The notes beneath the pieces were generated by a model, which was given only the letters and a program-made list of their open reading frames with translations, had not been told where the DNA came from and did not search any database. From Aneurinibacillus sp. REN35 (GTDB taxonomy: Bacteria > Bacillota > Bacilli > Aneurinibacillales > Aneurinibacillaceae), in contig NZ_JBFTXJ020000001.1 of the NCBI RefSeq assembly GCF_041379945.2, forward strand, positions 1 to 64,000: a DNA stretch of 64,000 bases. Direction: 5' to 3'. Positions 30,761 to 40,941 of the stretch are shown piece by piece (the first letter of the stretch is position 1; each line of letters opens with the position of its first letter). The position numbers and the translations under genes are program-made.

Positions 30761-32092
30761 ATGGGAGAAGGATTGAATATCTGGAAAGTAGGAACGCTCG
30801 GTTTTCAGCATGTACTGGCCATGTATGCGGGTGCAGTGGTTGTACCGCTTATTGTCGGACCGGCGATCGGCATGACCCCAGAGCAAATTGCTTATTTGAT
30901 TTCGATTGATTTGTTTACATGCGGTGTCGCTTCTTTGCTGCAGGTGATCGGTGGAAAATACTTTGGCATCCGGCTGCCCATCCTCATGGGATGTGCCTTC
31001 CAGGCAGTCGGACCGATGATCGCCATCGGACAGATGCAGGGCATCACCGCCATCTACGGAGCGATTATTGCGGCCGGTGTTATCATTGCCATTCTGGCAC
31101 AGTTTATGGACAAAATCATCCGTTTTTTCCCTCCCGTCGTCACCGGCTCGGTCGTGATTATTATCGGTACTTCATTGATTGGCGCAGCCATGGGCAACAT
31201 TACAGGGCAGCCGGATACGCCGGGCTATGCCAGCCTTACCAACCTTATACTGGCCGGCATTACGCTGTTCTCTATTGTGCTGATGAACCGTTTCTTTACC
31301 GGATATATGAAAACGATTTCGGTGCTGCTGTCTCTTATTATCGGTACGGTCATCGCGTATTTTATGGGCTTGGTAAGCTTCTCTGCTGTAAAGGAAGCCT
31401 CGTGGTTCCATATGGTTGAGCCGTTCCGCTTTGGTATGCCGACCTTTCATTTTGCTGCGATTGTAAGCATGGTCTTGGTCGGGATCGTAAGCATGATTGA
31501 ATCCACCGGTGTCTTTTTTGCCCTGGCTGAAGTATGCGACAAAAAGATTGACGGAAAAGATTTAAAACGCGGCCTTCGGGCAGAAGGATTGGCACAGGTT
31601 GTAGGCGGTATTTTTCAGGCATTCCCCTACACAACCTATTCACAAAATGTCGGTCTCATTGCGCTCACCGGTGTGAAAAAGAAACGGGTGGTGGTAGCTG
31701 CCTGCTTTATCATTATGTTTCTCGGCCTGCTGCCCAAAGTCGCTGCGCTGACCACGATCATTCCGAATGCGGTATTAGGAGGAGCAATGATCCCGATGTT
31801 CGGCATGGTGATGGCATCGGGGGTTCGCCAGCTTATGACCGTAAACTTTCACAAGGTAGAAAATATGCTTGTTGTAGCAACATCGGTGGGCCTCGGCTTG
31901 GGCGTATCGATTGCGCCGGTCGTGTTCTCGAACCTTCCGGAAAGCATCCGCTTGATTGTAGAAAGCGGTATCGTTACGGGCAGTTTTGCGGCCATTCTGC
32001 TTAACCTCATACTGAATGGTGTCGGCAAGGAAAGCATGGAGGAGACGATTGAAGCATTGAAGTCCGAGCATTCCATTGAATCCGTCTCGTAA
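30761..32092 (+). CDS. NCS2 xanthine/uracil-type permease
   Basis: A 443-residue transporter of the UraA/XanQ/PbuX branch, with about 14 membrane helices. Family motifs include FQHVLAMYAGAVVVPLIVG in TM1, GCAFQAVGPMIAIG and the TM8-TM10 region SMIESTGVFFALAEVCD and FPYTTYSQNVGLIALTGV. The last matches the substrate-contact motif of xanthine permeases. It closes the microcompartment operon and should import its substrate. ATG 30761 follows GGGGAGGAATTC; an in-frame upstream extension has no ribosome site. It differs from the PbuG-type permease at 9359, so the window carries both NCS2 branches. Confidence 0.9.
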   Translation: MGEGLNIWKVGTLGFQHVLAMYAGAVVVPLIVGPAIGMTPEQIAYLISIDLFTCGVASLLQVIGGKYFGIRLPILMGCAFQAVGPMIAIGQMQGITAIYGAIIAAGVIIAILAQFMDKIIRFFPPVVTGSVVIIIGTSLIGAAMGNITGQPDTPGYASLTNLILAGITLFSIVLMNRFFTGYMKTISVLLSLIIGTVIAYFMGLVSFSAVKEASWFHMVEPFRFGMPTFHFAAIVSMVLVGIVSMIESTGVFFALAEVCDKKIDGKDLKRGLRAEGLAQVVGGIFQAFPYTTYSQNVGLIALTGVKKKRVVVAACFIIMFLGLLPKVAALTTIIPNAVLGGAMIPMFGMVMASGVRQLMTVNFHKVENMLVVATSVGLGLGVSIAPVVFSNLPESIRLIVESGIVTGSFAAILLNLILNGVGKESMEETIEALKSEHSIESVS

Positions 32093-32227
32093 AGGCTAAG
32101 GCGATTGAACACTTGCAATCGAATGATACAAATATAAAAAATATTTTAAATATTATTGTATTTACCTTTCCTATATAGTACCATGTGGATAGTGACAGCA
32201 CATCAACTATATAACGGCGAATGACTG

Positions 32228-32407
32228 TTGTGGGAGAGACCGAATAAACCATTCGGCACCGAAGGAGCAACTTCTAAAAAATCCGTAGAAGATAAACTCT
32301 CAGGTAAAGCGAACCACAATAGGACGCACCTCTGGAGAGAGCGATCAGCCACCCAAGGGGAATGTTCCGCCTACGCGGAAATAATCTCTCAGGTAAAAGG
32401 ACAGAGG
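32228..32407 (+). promoter_or_regulatory. Tandem glycine riboswitch
   Basis: Two glycine aptamers in a row. Aptamer 1 (32228-32319): TTGTGG/CCACAA stem, GGGAGAGAC, CACCGAAGGAGCAA and AACTCTCAGGTAAA. Aptamer 2 (32329-32407): CCTCTG/CAGAGG stem, GGAGAGAGC, CACCCAAGGGG and ATCTCTCAGGTAAAAGGAC. Both conserved cores are present. The terminator that follows uses the 3' strand of the second P1, so glycine should switch on glyA and the downstream genes. Confidence 0.95.
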
Positions 32408-32446
32408 AAAGGTAGAATCATCTCTATCTTTCTTTTGTCCTTTTTT
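32396..32446 (+). terminator. Expression-platform terminator of the glycine riboswitch
   Basis: A 21-base stem (with G-U pairs) from AAAGGACA to TTTGTCCTTT is followed by six T. The 5' arm overlaps P1 of aptamer 2. Confidence 0.88.
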
Positions 32447-32499
32447 GTTATGCAAAAAAGAAAGATAGAACACACATGATGAAAGGAGACGGGGTAGAA

Positions 32500-33750
32500 A
32501 TGGCATTACATGAGCACGATACGGAAATTTACGAGGCCATTGAGAAGGAGCGAAAGCGGCAGCACAGCACACTGGAGCTGATTGCTTCAGAGAACTTTGT
32601 AAGTGAAGAGGTTATGGCGGCGATGGGTTCGGTGATGACCAACAAATACGCGGAAGGCTATCCCGGAAAGCGCTACTACGGGGGTTGTGAATTCGTCGAT
32701 GCAGCAGAGAGGCTGGCGATCGAGAGGCTCAAGCAGCTATTTGGAGCCGAGTATGCGAATGTGCAGCCGCATTCAGGAGCGCAGGCCAACATGGCGGTCT
32801 TCTTTTCACTGCTGCAGCCGGGCGATACGATCATGGGCATGAATCTCTCACATGGCGGTCATTTAACGCATGGAAGCCCTGTAAGCATCTCAGGGAAATG
32901 GTTCAATGTGGTAGCGTACGGTGTACGAGAGGACTCCCACCTGATTGATTACGATGAATTGGAGACGATTGCGCTGCGTGAAAAGCCGAAGCTCATGATC
33001 GCTGGGGCGAGCGCCTATGCACGCATCATTGATTTTGCGCGCTTCCGCGCCATTGCCGACAAAGTGGGCGCCTACTTTATGGTGGATATGGCTCATATCG
33101 CCGGTCTCGTGGCGGCAGGGCTGCATCCGTCCCCGGTGCCGCATGCGCATGTTGTAACGAGCACGACCCATAAAACACTGCGTGGACCGCGCGGCGGCAT
33201 CATTCTCACAAACGATGAAGAGATTGCCAAGGGCATAAACAAAGCTATTTTTCCTGGTATTCAGGGAGGCCCACTTATGCATGTAATTGCGGCCAAGGCG
33301 GTCGCATTTAAAGAGGCGCTTGATCCGCGCTTTACGCAGTATGCGCAGCAGGTAGTAAAAAATGCGGGAGCATTAGCAGACACGCTGCTTGCAGAAGGGG
33401 CGGCACTCGTGTCCGGCGGAACAGACAATCACCTTGTCCTGCTGGATGTGCGGCCGTGGGGGTTAACCGGAAAAGAAGCGGAAGCCCTTCTTGAAGAAGC
33501 CCATATTACGGTGAATAAGAACACCATTCCATTCGATACGGCAAGTCCGTTTGTTACCAGCGGCATTCGCATCGGTACGCCAGCCGTTACTACACGCGGC
33601 ATGGATGAGCACGATATGGCCGCCGTTGGCCGGGCGATTGCGCTCGTCCTGAAAAGTAAAGGCAGCGAGGAAGCCATTGCGCAGGCGCGCCAAATCGTCG
33701 CCGACCTCTGTGAAGCGAATCCGCTGTACGAACAAGTATCCGTTAAATAA
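32500..33750 (+). CDS. glyA: Serine hydroxymethyltransferase
   Basis: A 416-residue PLP enzyme interconverting glycine plus methylene-tetrahydrofolate and serine. Family motifs: [43 protein letters not shown] and the PLP-Lys motif [16 protein letters not shown]. It is the first gene after the glycine riboswitch, so here it most likely works as a glycine-consuming enzyme feeding serine to the dehydratase encoded next. Because it is glycine-induced, a second constitutive glyA elsewhere in the genome would be expected. ATG 32500 is used; ATG 32476 precedes the GGAGA ribosome site. Confidence 0.95.
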   Translation: MALHEHDTEIYEAIEKERKRQHSTLELIASENFVSEEVMAAMGSVMTNKYAEGYPGKRYYGGCEFVDAAERLAIERLKQLFGAEYANVQPHSGAQANMAVFFSLLQPGDTIMGMNLSHGGHLTHGSPVSISGKWFNVVAYGVREDSHLIDYDELETIALREKPKLMIAGASAYARIIDFARFRAIADKVGAYFMVDMAHIAGLVAAGLHPSPVPHAHVVTSTTHKTLRGPRGGIILTNDEEIAKGINKAIFPGIQGGPLMHVIAAKAVAFKEALDPRFTQYAQQVVKNAGALADTLLAEGAALVSGGTDNHLVLLDVRPWGLTGKEAEALLEEAHITVNKNTIPFDTASPFVTSGIRIGTPAVTTRGMDEHDMAAVGRAIALVLKSKGSEEAIAQARQIVADLCEANPLYEQVSVK

Positions 33751-33771
33751 AGGCAGCAGGAGGAAGAACAT

Positions 33772-34227
33772 ATGGCATACAGCAGCTGTTTCGATATTAT
33801 CGGTCCCATTATGGTGGGTCCGTCTAGCTCACATACGGCAGGGGTTGTGCTGATCGGCAAATTCGTGCACGACCTGCTGCACGGCCCACCGACCCGGGCG
33901 GAGGTCACCTTCTACGGCTCTTTCGCTGAGACGTATCGCGGGCATGGAACAGACAAAGCGATTGTAGGCGGCCTGCTTGGACTGGACACACATGATACAC
34001 AAATCCGCTCTGCGCTTGATCTAGCGAAGGAGAAGAACATAGACATTCGCTTTCAAATGGAAGAGGACTGCCCCTACTATGACCATCCGAACACGGTCAT
34101 CGTTACGGCACAAAAGGATGACAGAGCCTTTCAAGTGGGCGGTGTATCCATTGGCGGCGGCACATCGAAGATTTTTTCCATTGATGGGGAAGCGCTTGAT
34201 GTGCTGCTGGATTCTTCCTATACGTAG
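33772..34227 (+). CDS. sdaAB: L-serine dehydratase beta subunit, without ACT domain
   Basis: A 151-residue beta chain of the Fe-S L-serine dehydratase. The SDH-beta signature FDIIGPIMVGPSSSHTAG and YGSFAETYRGHGTDKAIVGG are intact. Typical SdaAB proteins are about 220 residues and end in an ACT domain; this one stops right after VGGVSIGGGTSKIFSIDGEA. Only 44 bases separate it from sdaAA, so there is no room for a frameshifted ACT domain. It should still pair with SdaAA to deaminate serine to pyruvate. Confidence 0.9.
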   Translation: MAYSSCFDIIGPIMVGPSSSHTAGVVLIGKFVHDLLHGPPTRAEVTFYGSFAETYRGHGTDKAIVGGLLGLDTHDTQIRSALDLAKEKNIDIRFQMEEDCPYYDHPNTVIVTAQKDDRAFQVGGVSIGGGTSKIFSIDGEALDVLLDSSYT

Positions 34228-34271
34228 CAGGATACGGATGCATGAAGATATAACGGAAGGGAGGGAGCAGG

Positions 34272-35156
34272 ATGGCGGTTCAAACGATTGAAGAGCTGGT
34301 AGAGCACTGTGAGCGTATGAATGAGGGTCTTGCTGATTGGATGCTTGCATTAGAGGCGGAAACATCCGGTCAGCCAAAAGAGGCGATCATCCACAAAATG
34401 AAAGAGCGTCTAATCAAAATGAAAGAGGCGGTTGACGCTGGCGTGTCCGATGCTTCTTCTGCGCCCAGCGGGATTTCCGGTGGCGATGCATACCGGCTGG
34501 GTGTATACAAGGAACAGGGACAGTATGTATCAGGCAGTCTGATTACAGATGCGATGCGGTTCGCGTTTGCCACATCGGAAACCAATGCGCGCATGGGTGT
34601 CATTGTCGCCACGCCGACAGCTGGTTCGGCAGGCATTCTTCCTGGCTGCTTGTTCTCCTTATATGAAAATGCCAATCTTTCATTTGAAAAGCTAGTCATG
34701 GGACTGTTTACGGCGAGCGCCATCGGCTATATCATCGCCAACCGCTCCTTTATATCGGGGGCTGCGGGCGGCTGCCAGGCGGAAGTAGGATCGGCTACAG
34801 CGATGGCTGCTGCGGCCATCGTTGAGCTTCGCGGCGGTACCCCGCATCAGGCGGTTCATGCGGCAGCGGTCGCTCTCAAATCCATGCTGGGCCTCGTATG
34901 CGATCCGGTTGCCGGGCTGGTGGAAGTGCCGTGCATCAAGCGCAATGTGATAGGCACCTCGATCGCCTTCTCTGCGGCCGATATTGGCCTAGCTGGTATT
35001 ACCAGCCGCATTCCGCTGGATGAAGTGATTGCTGCGATGTACGACATCGGCAGAACGATGCCGGTATCGCTGCGGGAGACGGCGCGGGGCGGCCTTGCGA
35101 TCACGCCGACCGGACAGAAGATTAAAGACCGCATCATGTCAGGTGCAAAAGTGTAA
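34272..35156 (+). CDS. sdaAA: L-serine dehydratase alpha subunit
   Basis: A 294-residue catalytic chain carrying the [4Fe-4S] cluster. Family segments: ARMGVIVATPTAGSAGILPG, SGAAGGCQAEVGSATAMAAA and MLGLVCDPVAGLVEVPC, with the cluster cysteines in the GGCQ, VCDP and VPC contexts. It converts serine to pyruvate and ammonia with SdaAB. Placement after glyA under the glycine riboswitch completes a glycine-serine-pyruvate route. GGGAGGGAGC precedes the ATG. Confidence 0.93.
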   Translation: MAVQTIEELVEHCERMNEGLADWMLALEAETSGQPKEAIIHKMKERLIKMKEAVDAGVSDASSAPSGISGGDAYRLGVYKEQGQYVSGSLITDAMRFAFATSETNARMGVIVATPTAGSAGILPGCLFSLYENANLSFEKLVMGLFTASAIGYIIANRSFISGAAGGCQAEVGSATAMAAAAIVELRGGTPHQAVHAAAVALKSMLGLVCDPVAGLVEVPCIKRNVIGTSIAFSAADIGLAGITSRIPLDEVIAAMYDIGRTMPVSLRETARGGLAITPTGQKIKDRIMSGAKV

Positions 35157-35168
35157 GGAGGCGATCAT

Positions 35169-36287
35169 ATGCAAACTCATACGGTTAAACAAACGTCTTT
35201 GTTTCCGCTGTATGCCAAATATGGTGGAAAGACGATCGATTTCGGCGGCTGGGAGCTGCCGGTTCAATTTACGAGCATCATAGAAGAACACCAGGCGGTT
35301 CGGACACGAGCCGGATTGTTTGACGTGTCGCATATGGGCGAAATCATCATTAAAGGGAAGAATGCTGCATCGTTCATTCAATCGCTCATTACAAATAACA
35401 TTCACCTCATCGAAAAGAATCAGGCCCTGTACGCGGCCATGTGCTATCCGCACGGAGGAACGGTGGATGACCTGCTTGTATATAAGATGGAAGAAAATGA
35501 ATACATGCTCGTCGTTAACGCGTCCAATATCTCCAAAGATTTTGTGTGGATGCTGGATCAACGGAAGGACCCGGACCTCATCATCAAAAACATTTCGGAT
35601 CAGGTAGCGCTACTTGCCCTGCAGGGTCCGAAGGCGGAAAAGGTGCTGCAAATGCTGACGGCGTTTGATTTATCCGAGATTAAGCCCTTCCGCTTTTATA
35701 AAGATGTCGAGCTTGGCGGCGGGAAGGTGCTGGTATCGCGCACCGGCTATACAGGCGAGGACGGATTCGAGCTGTACCTGCCAGCGGCGGAGGCTCCGGC
35801 ATTATGGGAGGAGATTCTGACTGTAGGCGAGGCGGAAGGTGTCGTTCCATGCGGGCTTGGTGCAAGGGATACGCTGCGCTTCGAAGCGCGTCTGCCGCTC
35901 TACGGTCAGGAATTGGGCGAAGATATCAGCCCGCTCGAAGCATCGATTGGATTTGCCGTCAAGCTGGATCAGGACGATGACTTTATCGGAAAGGAAGCGC
36001 TCCGCAAGCAAAAGGAGAATGGGGTGCCGCGCAAGCTGGTTGGCCTTGAAATGGTGGGTCGCGGCATTCCGCGCAGCGGCTACCTGGTGTATCCGGCCGA
36101 TTCAGACCAGGCGAGCGAGCCGATCGGCCATGTTACATCAGGGACACAATCCCCGACGCTAAAGAAGAACCTGGGGTTGGCTCTGCTTCAAAGCGATGAG
36201 GCGGTTATTGATCAAGAGGTGGACGTAGAAATACGCGGAAAACGAATCAAAGCCAAAATTGTAAAAACACCATTTTATAAACGATAA
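35169..36287 (+). CDS. gcvT: Aminomethyltransferase (glycine cleavage T protein)
   Basis: A 372-residue tetrahydrofolate-dependent T protein: [20 protein letters not shown] at the start, [28 protein letters not shown] with the catalytic-region Asp, and the C-terminal barrel ending TPFYKR. It takes the aminomethyl group from lipoyl-H protein and makes methylene-tetrahydrofolate plus ammonia. GGAGGCGATC lies before the ATG; the gcvH gene follows at 16 bases. Confidence 0.96.
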   Translation: MQTHTVKQTSLFPLYAKYGGKTIDFGGWELPVQFTSIIEEHQAVRTRAGLFDVSHMGEIIIKGKNAASFIQSLITNNIHLIEKNQALYAAMCYPHGGTVDDLLVYKMEENEYMLVVNASNISKDFVWMLDQRKDPDLIIKNISDQVALLALQGPKAEKVLQMLTAFDLSEIKPFRFYKDVELGGGKVLVSRTGYTGEDGFELYLPAAEAPALWEEILTVGEAEGVVPCGLGARDTLRFEARLPLYGQELGEDISPLEASIGFAVKLDQDDDFIGKEALRKQKENGVPRKLVGLEMVGRGIPRSGYLVYPADSDQASEPIGHVTSGTQSPTLKKNLGLALLQSDEAVIDQEVDVEIRGKRIKAKIVKTPFYKR

Positions 36288-36303
36288 GTAGGAGGAGAAG
36301 CGG

Positions 36304-36699
36304 ATGAGCACGAAAGTAGCGGCAAATCTTTTATACAGCAAGGAACACGAATGGGTGGAGAAGGTAAGCGGGATGCGGGTACGAATTGGCATCACGGATT
36401 TTGCACAGCATCAACTGGGGGATATCGTGTTTGTCGAGCTTCCGGCTGTGGGTGACGAGATCCAGGCGCATGAAAGCATGGGAACGATTGAGTCGGTTAA
36501 AGCGGTCTCTGATCTATACGCACCGGTCAGCGGGAGCGTAGTAGAAGTGAATGCGGAGCTTGAAGACGGCCCGGAAATCATCAACACCGATCCGTATCAA
36601 AGCGGCTGGATGATCGTCGTTGAGCTGCACCAAGCAGACGAGCTGGCAGCCCTGCTGAACACGGAACAATACGAAGCGTTTATTGCGGAGGAGGCGTAA
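36304..36699 (+). CDS. gcvH: Glycine cleavage H protein
   Basis: A 131-residue lipoyl carrier. It has the [21 protein letters not shown] start, the lipoylation context [19 protein letters not shown] (Lys in SVKAVSD) and the [12 protein letters not shown] end. The length is standard. It shuttles the aminomethyl group between P, T and L proteins. The L protein is not encoded in the window, so it is probably the shared dihydrolipoamide dehydrogenase. Confidence 0.96.
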   Translation: MSTKVAANLLYSKEHEWVEKVSGMRVRIGITDFAQHQLGDIVFVELPAVGDEIQAHESMGTIESVKAVSDLYAPVSGSVVEVNAELEDGPEIINTDPYQSGWMIVVELHQADELAALLNTEQYEAFIAEEA

Positions 36700-36702
36700 A
36701 TC

Positions 36703-38055
36703 GTGAATTATCGATACCTTCCCATGACGAAGGATGACAGGCAGGAGATGCTTTCCTTTCTTGGTGTTACGAGCATCGAAGATTTATTTGCGGACATTCC
36801 AGAGAGCATTCGAGTAAAGGGAGAGCTTGCTATCCCTAAGGCGCAGTCGGAGCTGGAGATTGTGCGGCACTTCGGACAGCTGGCCGGAAGCAATGTGCAC
36901 GCGGGTGAGTATGCCTACTTTTTAGGCGCAGGCATATACGATCACTACATTCCCAGCACCGTCAATCATGTGATTTCCCGTTCCGAATTTTACACGGCAT
37001 ATACGCCATACCAGCCGGAGATCAGTCAGGGAGAACTGCAGGCCATTTTTGAATTTCAAACAATGATTTGTGAATTAACCGGTATGGAGGTGGCGAACTC
37101 CTCTATGTACGACGGTCCGACAGCACTTGCCGAAGCGGCCAATCTCGCCGTTGGTGGCAAGAAGGGGAGAAAAGTGCTCGTCTCAAAAGCGGTACACCCA
37201 GAAGCGCGGGCCATTCTGCAGGTAAATGCGAGAGGACAAGAGTATGAGGTTGTAGAAATCGGAACAAAGGACGGAGTGACTGACATCGACGCGCTGGAAG
37301 CGGCGATGGATGAGAGCGTTGCGGCGGTTCTTGTTCAGTACCCGAATTTTTTCGGATCGGTGGAGGATCTCGCAGCAATTGAAGGCATCGCCCATCGGCA
37401 CAAAGGTCTGTTTGTGGTCAGTTCCAATCCATTGGCCCTCGGTATTTTAGAACCTCCGGGGAGCTTTCACGCCGACATCGTGGTCGGTGATGCGCAGCCG
37501 TTCGGGATTCCGATGCAGTTCGGTGGTCCGAGCTGCGGCTACTTTGCGGTTCGGGAAAGCCTCATGCGCAAAATTCCGGGGCGCGTTGTTGGACAGACGA
37601 CAGATCATGAAGGACGCCGGGGATTTGTGCTCACGCTTCAGGCGCGCGAACAGCACATTCGCCGCGAGAAGGCGACATCTAACATTTGCTCCAATCAGGC
37701 GCTGAATGCGCTGGCGGCATCGGTTGCCATGTCAGCTTTAGGAAAGCGTGGAGTGCAGGACATCGCCCTGCTGAATATGCAGAAGACGCAATATTGCAAA
37801 AGCCAAGTAGAAAAATTGGGCGGATATAGTAGTGCGTTTTCTGCCCCGGTATTCAATGAATTTGTAGTGAAAGTACCGCAGCCTGTCGCCGAGATCAACC
37901 GTAGTCTTCTGCAGAGAAGGATTGTCGGCGGCTATGATTTAGGGCGGGACTATCCGGAATGGAGCGGCCATATGCTACTTGCGGTAACAGAAGCCCGCAC
38001 AAAAGAAGAGATTGATTCCCTGGTGGAAGGATTGGAGGAGGCAGGACGTGGATAA
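36703..38055 (+). CDS. gcvPA: Glycine dehydrogenase (decarboxylating) subunit 1
   Basis: A 450-residue alpha chain of the two-subunit P protein found in Firmicutes. [20 protein letters not shown] starts the protein and [20 protein letters not shown] lies near residue 105. A GTG at 36703, three bases after the gcvH stop, with GGAGGAGG in the end of gcvH, is the start. It pairs with GcvPB to decarboxylate glycine. The stop overlaps the gcvPB start by 8 bases. Confidence 0.95.
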   Translation: MNYRYLPMTKDDRQEMLSFLGVTSIEDLFADIPESIRVKGELAIPKAQSELEIVRHFGQLAGSNVHAGEYAYFLGAGIYDHYIPSTVNHVISRSEFYTAYTPYQPEISQGELQAIFEFQTMICELTGMEVANSSMYDGPTALAEAANLAVGGKKGRKVLVSKAVHPEARAILQVNARGQEYEVVEIGTKDGVTDIDALEAAMDESVAAVLVQYPNFFGSVEDLAAIEGIAHRHKGLFVVSSNPLALGILEPPGSFHADIVVGDAQPFGIPMQFGGPSCGYFAVRESLMRKIPGRVVGQTTDHEGRRGFVLTLQAREQHIRREKATSNICSNQALNALAASVAMSALGKRGVQDIALLNMQKTQYCKSQVEKLGGYSSAFSAPVFNEFVVKVPQPVAEINRSLLQRRIVGGYDLGRDYPEWSGHMLLAVTEARTKEEIDSLVEGLEEAGRG

Positions 38056-39559
38056 GAACAAAGACAAAGCGCTGATTTTTGAAATGAGTCGCCCAGGACG
38101 GATAGCGTACAGCATCGGAGCATGTGATGTGCCGCAGGTTGCAGCGGAGAGCATCGTACCAAAAGCCTACCTGCGCCAGACGCCGCCCGAGCTGCCCGAG
38201 GTCTCCGAGCTGCAGCTCATGCGTCATTATACCGAGCTGTCCAACCGCAACCATGGCATCGATTCTGGCTTTTATCCACTCGGTTCCTGCACGATGAAAT
38301 ACAATCCAAAAATTAACGAGGATGTGGCAAGGTACCCCGGCTTTGCAAAAATTCATCCGTACCAGGCGGAAGAAACCGTGCAGGGGGGATTGCAGGTCCT
38401 GTATGATTTGCAGAATGAACTGGCGGAAATCACTGGCATGGATGAGGTGACGCTGCAGCCAGCAGCCGGGGCGCAGGGCGAATGGTCGGCGCTGATGATG
38501 ATTCGTGCATACCATGAAAGCCGGGGCGAGAAGCGAACCAAGGTGATCATTCCGGATACAGCGCACGGCACAAACCCGGCCAGCGCTTCCGTGGCGGGTT
38601 TGGAGACAGTTACGATCGGCTCGGATGAACACGGTCTGGTAAATGTGGAAGAGCTGCGGCAGGCAGTTGGTCCGGATACAGCGGCCCTCATGCTGACCAA
38701 TCCGAACACGCTGGGCCTGTTCGAAGAGCATATTGTAGAAATTGCTTCCATCGTACATGAAGCGGGCGGCCTGCTTTATTATGATGGAGCGAACGCCAAC
38801 GCCATTTTAGGCATTGTGAAACCGGGAGACATGGGTTTTGATGTGGTGCATCTTAACCTTCATAAAACATTCACCGGCCCGCATGGCGGCGGCGGCCCGG
38901 GAGCAGGTCCTGTAGGAGTGAAAAAGCAGCTGGTCCCATTTTTGCCCCGTCCGCAGGTAGTGAAGGAAGAAGGAAAGTATCGTCTGAATTATGACATTCC
39001 GCAATCGATTGGCCGCATCAAGGCCTTTTATGGCAACTATGGCATTTTGCTGCGCGCATTTGTATACATTCGTTCCAACGGACCGGAAGGATTGCTTCGC
39101 GTCTCGCAGGAAGCGGTACTGAATGCGAACTATATGATGCGCAAACTGGCGCCTTACTATGATGTACCGTATGACCGCGTATGCAAGCATGAATTTGTTC
39201 TGTCCGGCCGCCGTCAGAAAAAGCTGGGTGTGCGCACGCTGGATATCGCCAAACGTCTGCTGGATTTCGGCTATCATCCACCAACGATTTACTTCCCGTT
39301 GATTGTTGAGGAATGCATGATGATCGAACCGACGGAAACCGAGTCAAAAGAAACGCTTGATGAGTTTATTGAAGCGATGATCCGTATTGCCAAAGAAGCG
39401 GAGGAAAATCCTGAGATTGTACAGGAAGCGCCGCATACGACGCTGCTCTCCCGCCTAGATGAAGTAAAAGCGGCAAGAAAGCCAGTACTGCGCTATAAGA
39501 AAGAGGACGCACAGGCCCAGGAGGAAAGGGGCGGTATGCATGCGCTCGTACGAAACTAA
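38048..39559 (+). CDS. gcvPB: Glycine dehydrogenase (decarboxylating) subunit 2
   Basis: The 503-residue beta chain that carries PLP: the Lys is in [20 protein letters not shown], after DVVH. Upstream [19 protein letters not shown] and [19 protein letters not shown] are family hallmarks. GTG 38048 follows GGAGGAGG and overlaps gcvPA, which keeps the chains in stoichiometry. The last residues overlap the lipA start by 20 bases. Confidence 0.96.
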   Translation: MDKNKDKALIFEMSRPGRIAYSIGACDVPQVAAESIVPKAYLRQTPPELPEVSELQLMRHYTELSNRNHGIDSGFYPLGSCTMKYNPKINEDVARYPGFAKIHPYQAEETVQGGLQVLYDLQNELAEITGMDEVTLQPAAGAQGEWSALMMIRAYHESRGEKRTKVIIPDTAHGTNPASASVAGLETVTIGSDEHGLVNVEELRQAVGPDTAALMLTNPNTLGLFEEHIVEIASIVHEAGGLLYYDGANANAILGIVKPGDMGFDVVHLNLHKTFTGPHGGGGPGAGPVGVKKQLVPFLPRPQVVKEEGKYRLNYDIPQSIGRIKAFYGNYGILLRAFVYIRSNGPEGLLRVSQEAVLNANYMMRKLAPYYDVPYDRVCKHEFVLSGRRQKKLGVRTLDIAKRLLDFGYHPPTIYFPLIVEECMMIEPTETESKETLDEFIEAMIRIAKEAEENPEIVQEAPHTTLLSRLDEVKAARKPVLRYKKEDAQAQEERGGMHALVRN

Positions 39560-40415
39560 GCGCAAGCCGGACTGGTTGAAGATTACGCTTCATACTACGG
39601 AACAATTCAAAGAACTAAAAGCGATCATGCGGGGCAAAGAGCTGCATACCGTATGCGAAGAGGCGAAGTGTCCCAATATTTATGAGTGCTGGAGCAACCG
39701 TACGGCCACGTTTATGATTCTGGGGAAGATCTGCACAAGAGCCTGCCGCTTCTGTGCGGTCACAACCGGTTTGCCCACCGAATTGGACCTGGAGGAGCCG
39801 GAGAAGGTCGCGCTTGCCGTACAGCAGATGGGACTGCGCCACGTTGTTGTCACATCGGTAGCCCGGGACGACCTGCGGGATGGCGGAGCATCGATTTTTG
39901 CGGCCACCATTCAGGCAATTCGCAGAAAAAATCCGCGTACTAATGTAGAGGTGCTCGTCCCCGACTTTGGCGGTAGCTGGGAGGCGCTTGCCGTTGTACT
40001 TGCCGCTGCGCCGGATATACTCAATCACAATATCGAAACCGTAGAACGGTCATCGGATCAGGTCCGTGCCCGTGCCAAGTACGACCGGTCGCTTGCGCTG
40101 CTTTATGAGGCCAAGCGGATCCGCCCTGAGCAGATTACCAAATCAAGCATTATGGTCGGGCTTGGTGAGACGGATTCCGAAATCTTTCAGACAATGGAGG
40201 ATCTGCAGGCTGTCCGCTGTGACATTGTGACGCTGGGGCAGTATTTGCAGCCGACGAGAAGGCATTTGCCTGTCAGGAAATATTATACGCCGGCTGAGTT
40301 TGCAGACTTCAAGCAAAGGGGGCAGCAGATGGGATTCTCTCACGTAGAGTCCGGTCCGCTGGTTCGCAGCTCGTACCATGCGCATGAACAGGCTGAGCAG
40401 GCCGCATCCGTATAA
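39540..40415 (+). CDS. lipA: Lipoyl synthase
   Basis: A 291-residue radical-SAM enzyme that inserts sulfur into octanoyl groups on lipoyl proteins. The auxiliary cluster cysteines are in [14 protein letters not shown] and the radical-SAM cluster is CTRACRFC. The C-terminal [13 protein letters not shown] is the conserved LipA ending with the RSSY Ser ligand. Linkage to the glycine cleavage genes makes lipoylation of GcvH its immediate task. The start overlaps gcvPB. Confidence 0.95.
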   Translation: MRSYETKRKPDWLKITLHTTEQFKELKAIMRGKELHTVCEEAKCPNIYECWSNRTATFMILGKICTRACRFCAVTTGLPTELDLEEPEKVALAVQQMGLRHVVVTSVARDDLRDGGASIFAATIQAIRRKNPRTNVEVLVPDFGGSWEALAVVLAAAPDILNHNIETVERSSDQVRARAKYDRSLALLYEAKRIRPEQITKSSIMVGLGETDSEIFQTMEDLQAVRCDIVTLGQYLQPTRRHLPVRKYYTPAEFADFKQRGQQMGFSHVESGPLVRSSYHAHEQAEQAASV

Positions 40416-40440
40416 CGATTGAATCGAGCACATCACGCGG

Positions 40441-40487
40441 ACAGAGGAAAGAGAAAGGGTCCATCCATCTTTTCTCTGTCTTTTTGC
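40441..40487 (+). terminator. Terminator between lipA and the HesB-like gene
   Basis: GACAGAGGAAAGA pairs with TCTTTTCTCTGTC around a 15-base loop and is followed by five T. Its 5' arm resembles the riboswitch terminator at 32396. Confidence 0.75.
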
Positions 40488-40530
40488 TGTGCGTATGGAA
40501 AACACCGTGTGAAAGGAAGGGAACACTGAG

Positions 40531-40941
40531 ATGGAAATAGACAGCAGGATACGCATGCAGGGAAAGCGGCGGATCGAATTTTCGCTTACGTCATCCGCCC
40601 GAAAGGAGCTGCAGACGGTTGATGTACCCGAGGACAGGGCGATACGTATTGATGCGGAGCTATCCGGATGCTGCGGCTTTACATATACACTGAAGCTGAT
40701 AGTGGATGAACTGCGCCGTGATGATATTGTCATCTATCAAGCACCGCTCCGCTTTTTTATTGATCAATTTACGAGAAAGTATGTGGGGGATGCGCTTGTG
40801 CTGGATTACGATTCAGGGAGCGGCTACACCCTTACGAATAAAGAGGAAGCTTTTGTATGTCAGGCCAGCTTTGGAGGGGTACAGCACAGCATGGAACAGA
40901 GAGGAGGACAAGCATGTACGAAAAACGAGCTACCTTATTGA
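40531..40941 (+). CDS. HesB-like iron-sulfur biosynthesis domain protein
   Basis: A 136-residue protein with an A-type carrier-like core: FSLTSSARKELQT, then IDAELSGCCGFTYTLKL with a Cys pair and DYDSGSGYTLTNKEEAF. True A-type carriers keep a C-terminal C-x-C, which is not seen in that form here, so it is a divergent member. It could serve the Fe-S enzymes encoded upstream (LipA, SdaAA). The stop lies inside the first codons of purU (28-base overlap). Confidence 0.65.
   Translation: MEIDSRIRMQGKRRIEFSLTSSARKELQTVDVPEDRAIRIDAELSGCCGFTYTLKLIVDELRRDDIVIYQAPLRFFIDQFTRKYVGDALVLDYDSGSGYTLTNKEEAFVCQASFGGVQHSMEQRGGQACTKNELPY

Noticed and set aside
40415-40487. A possible second glycine aptamer before the HesB-like gene
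   Set aside because: Only the GGACAGAGGAAAG tail resembles the riboswitch at 32228; the aptamer core is missing, so it was called a terminator.
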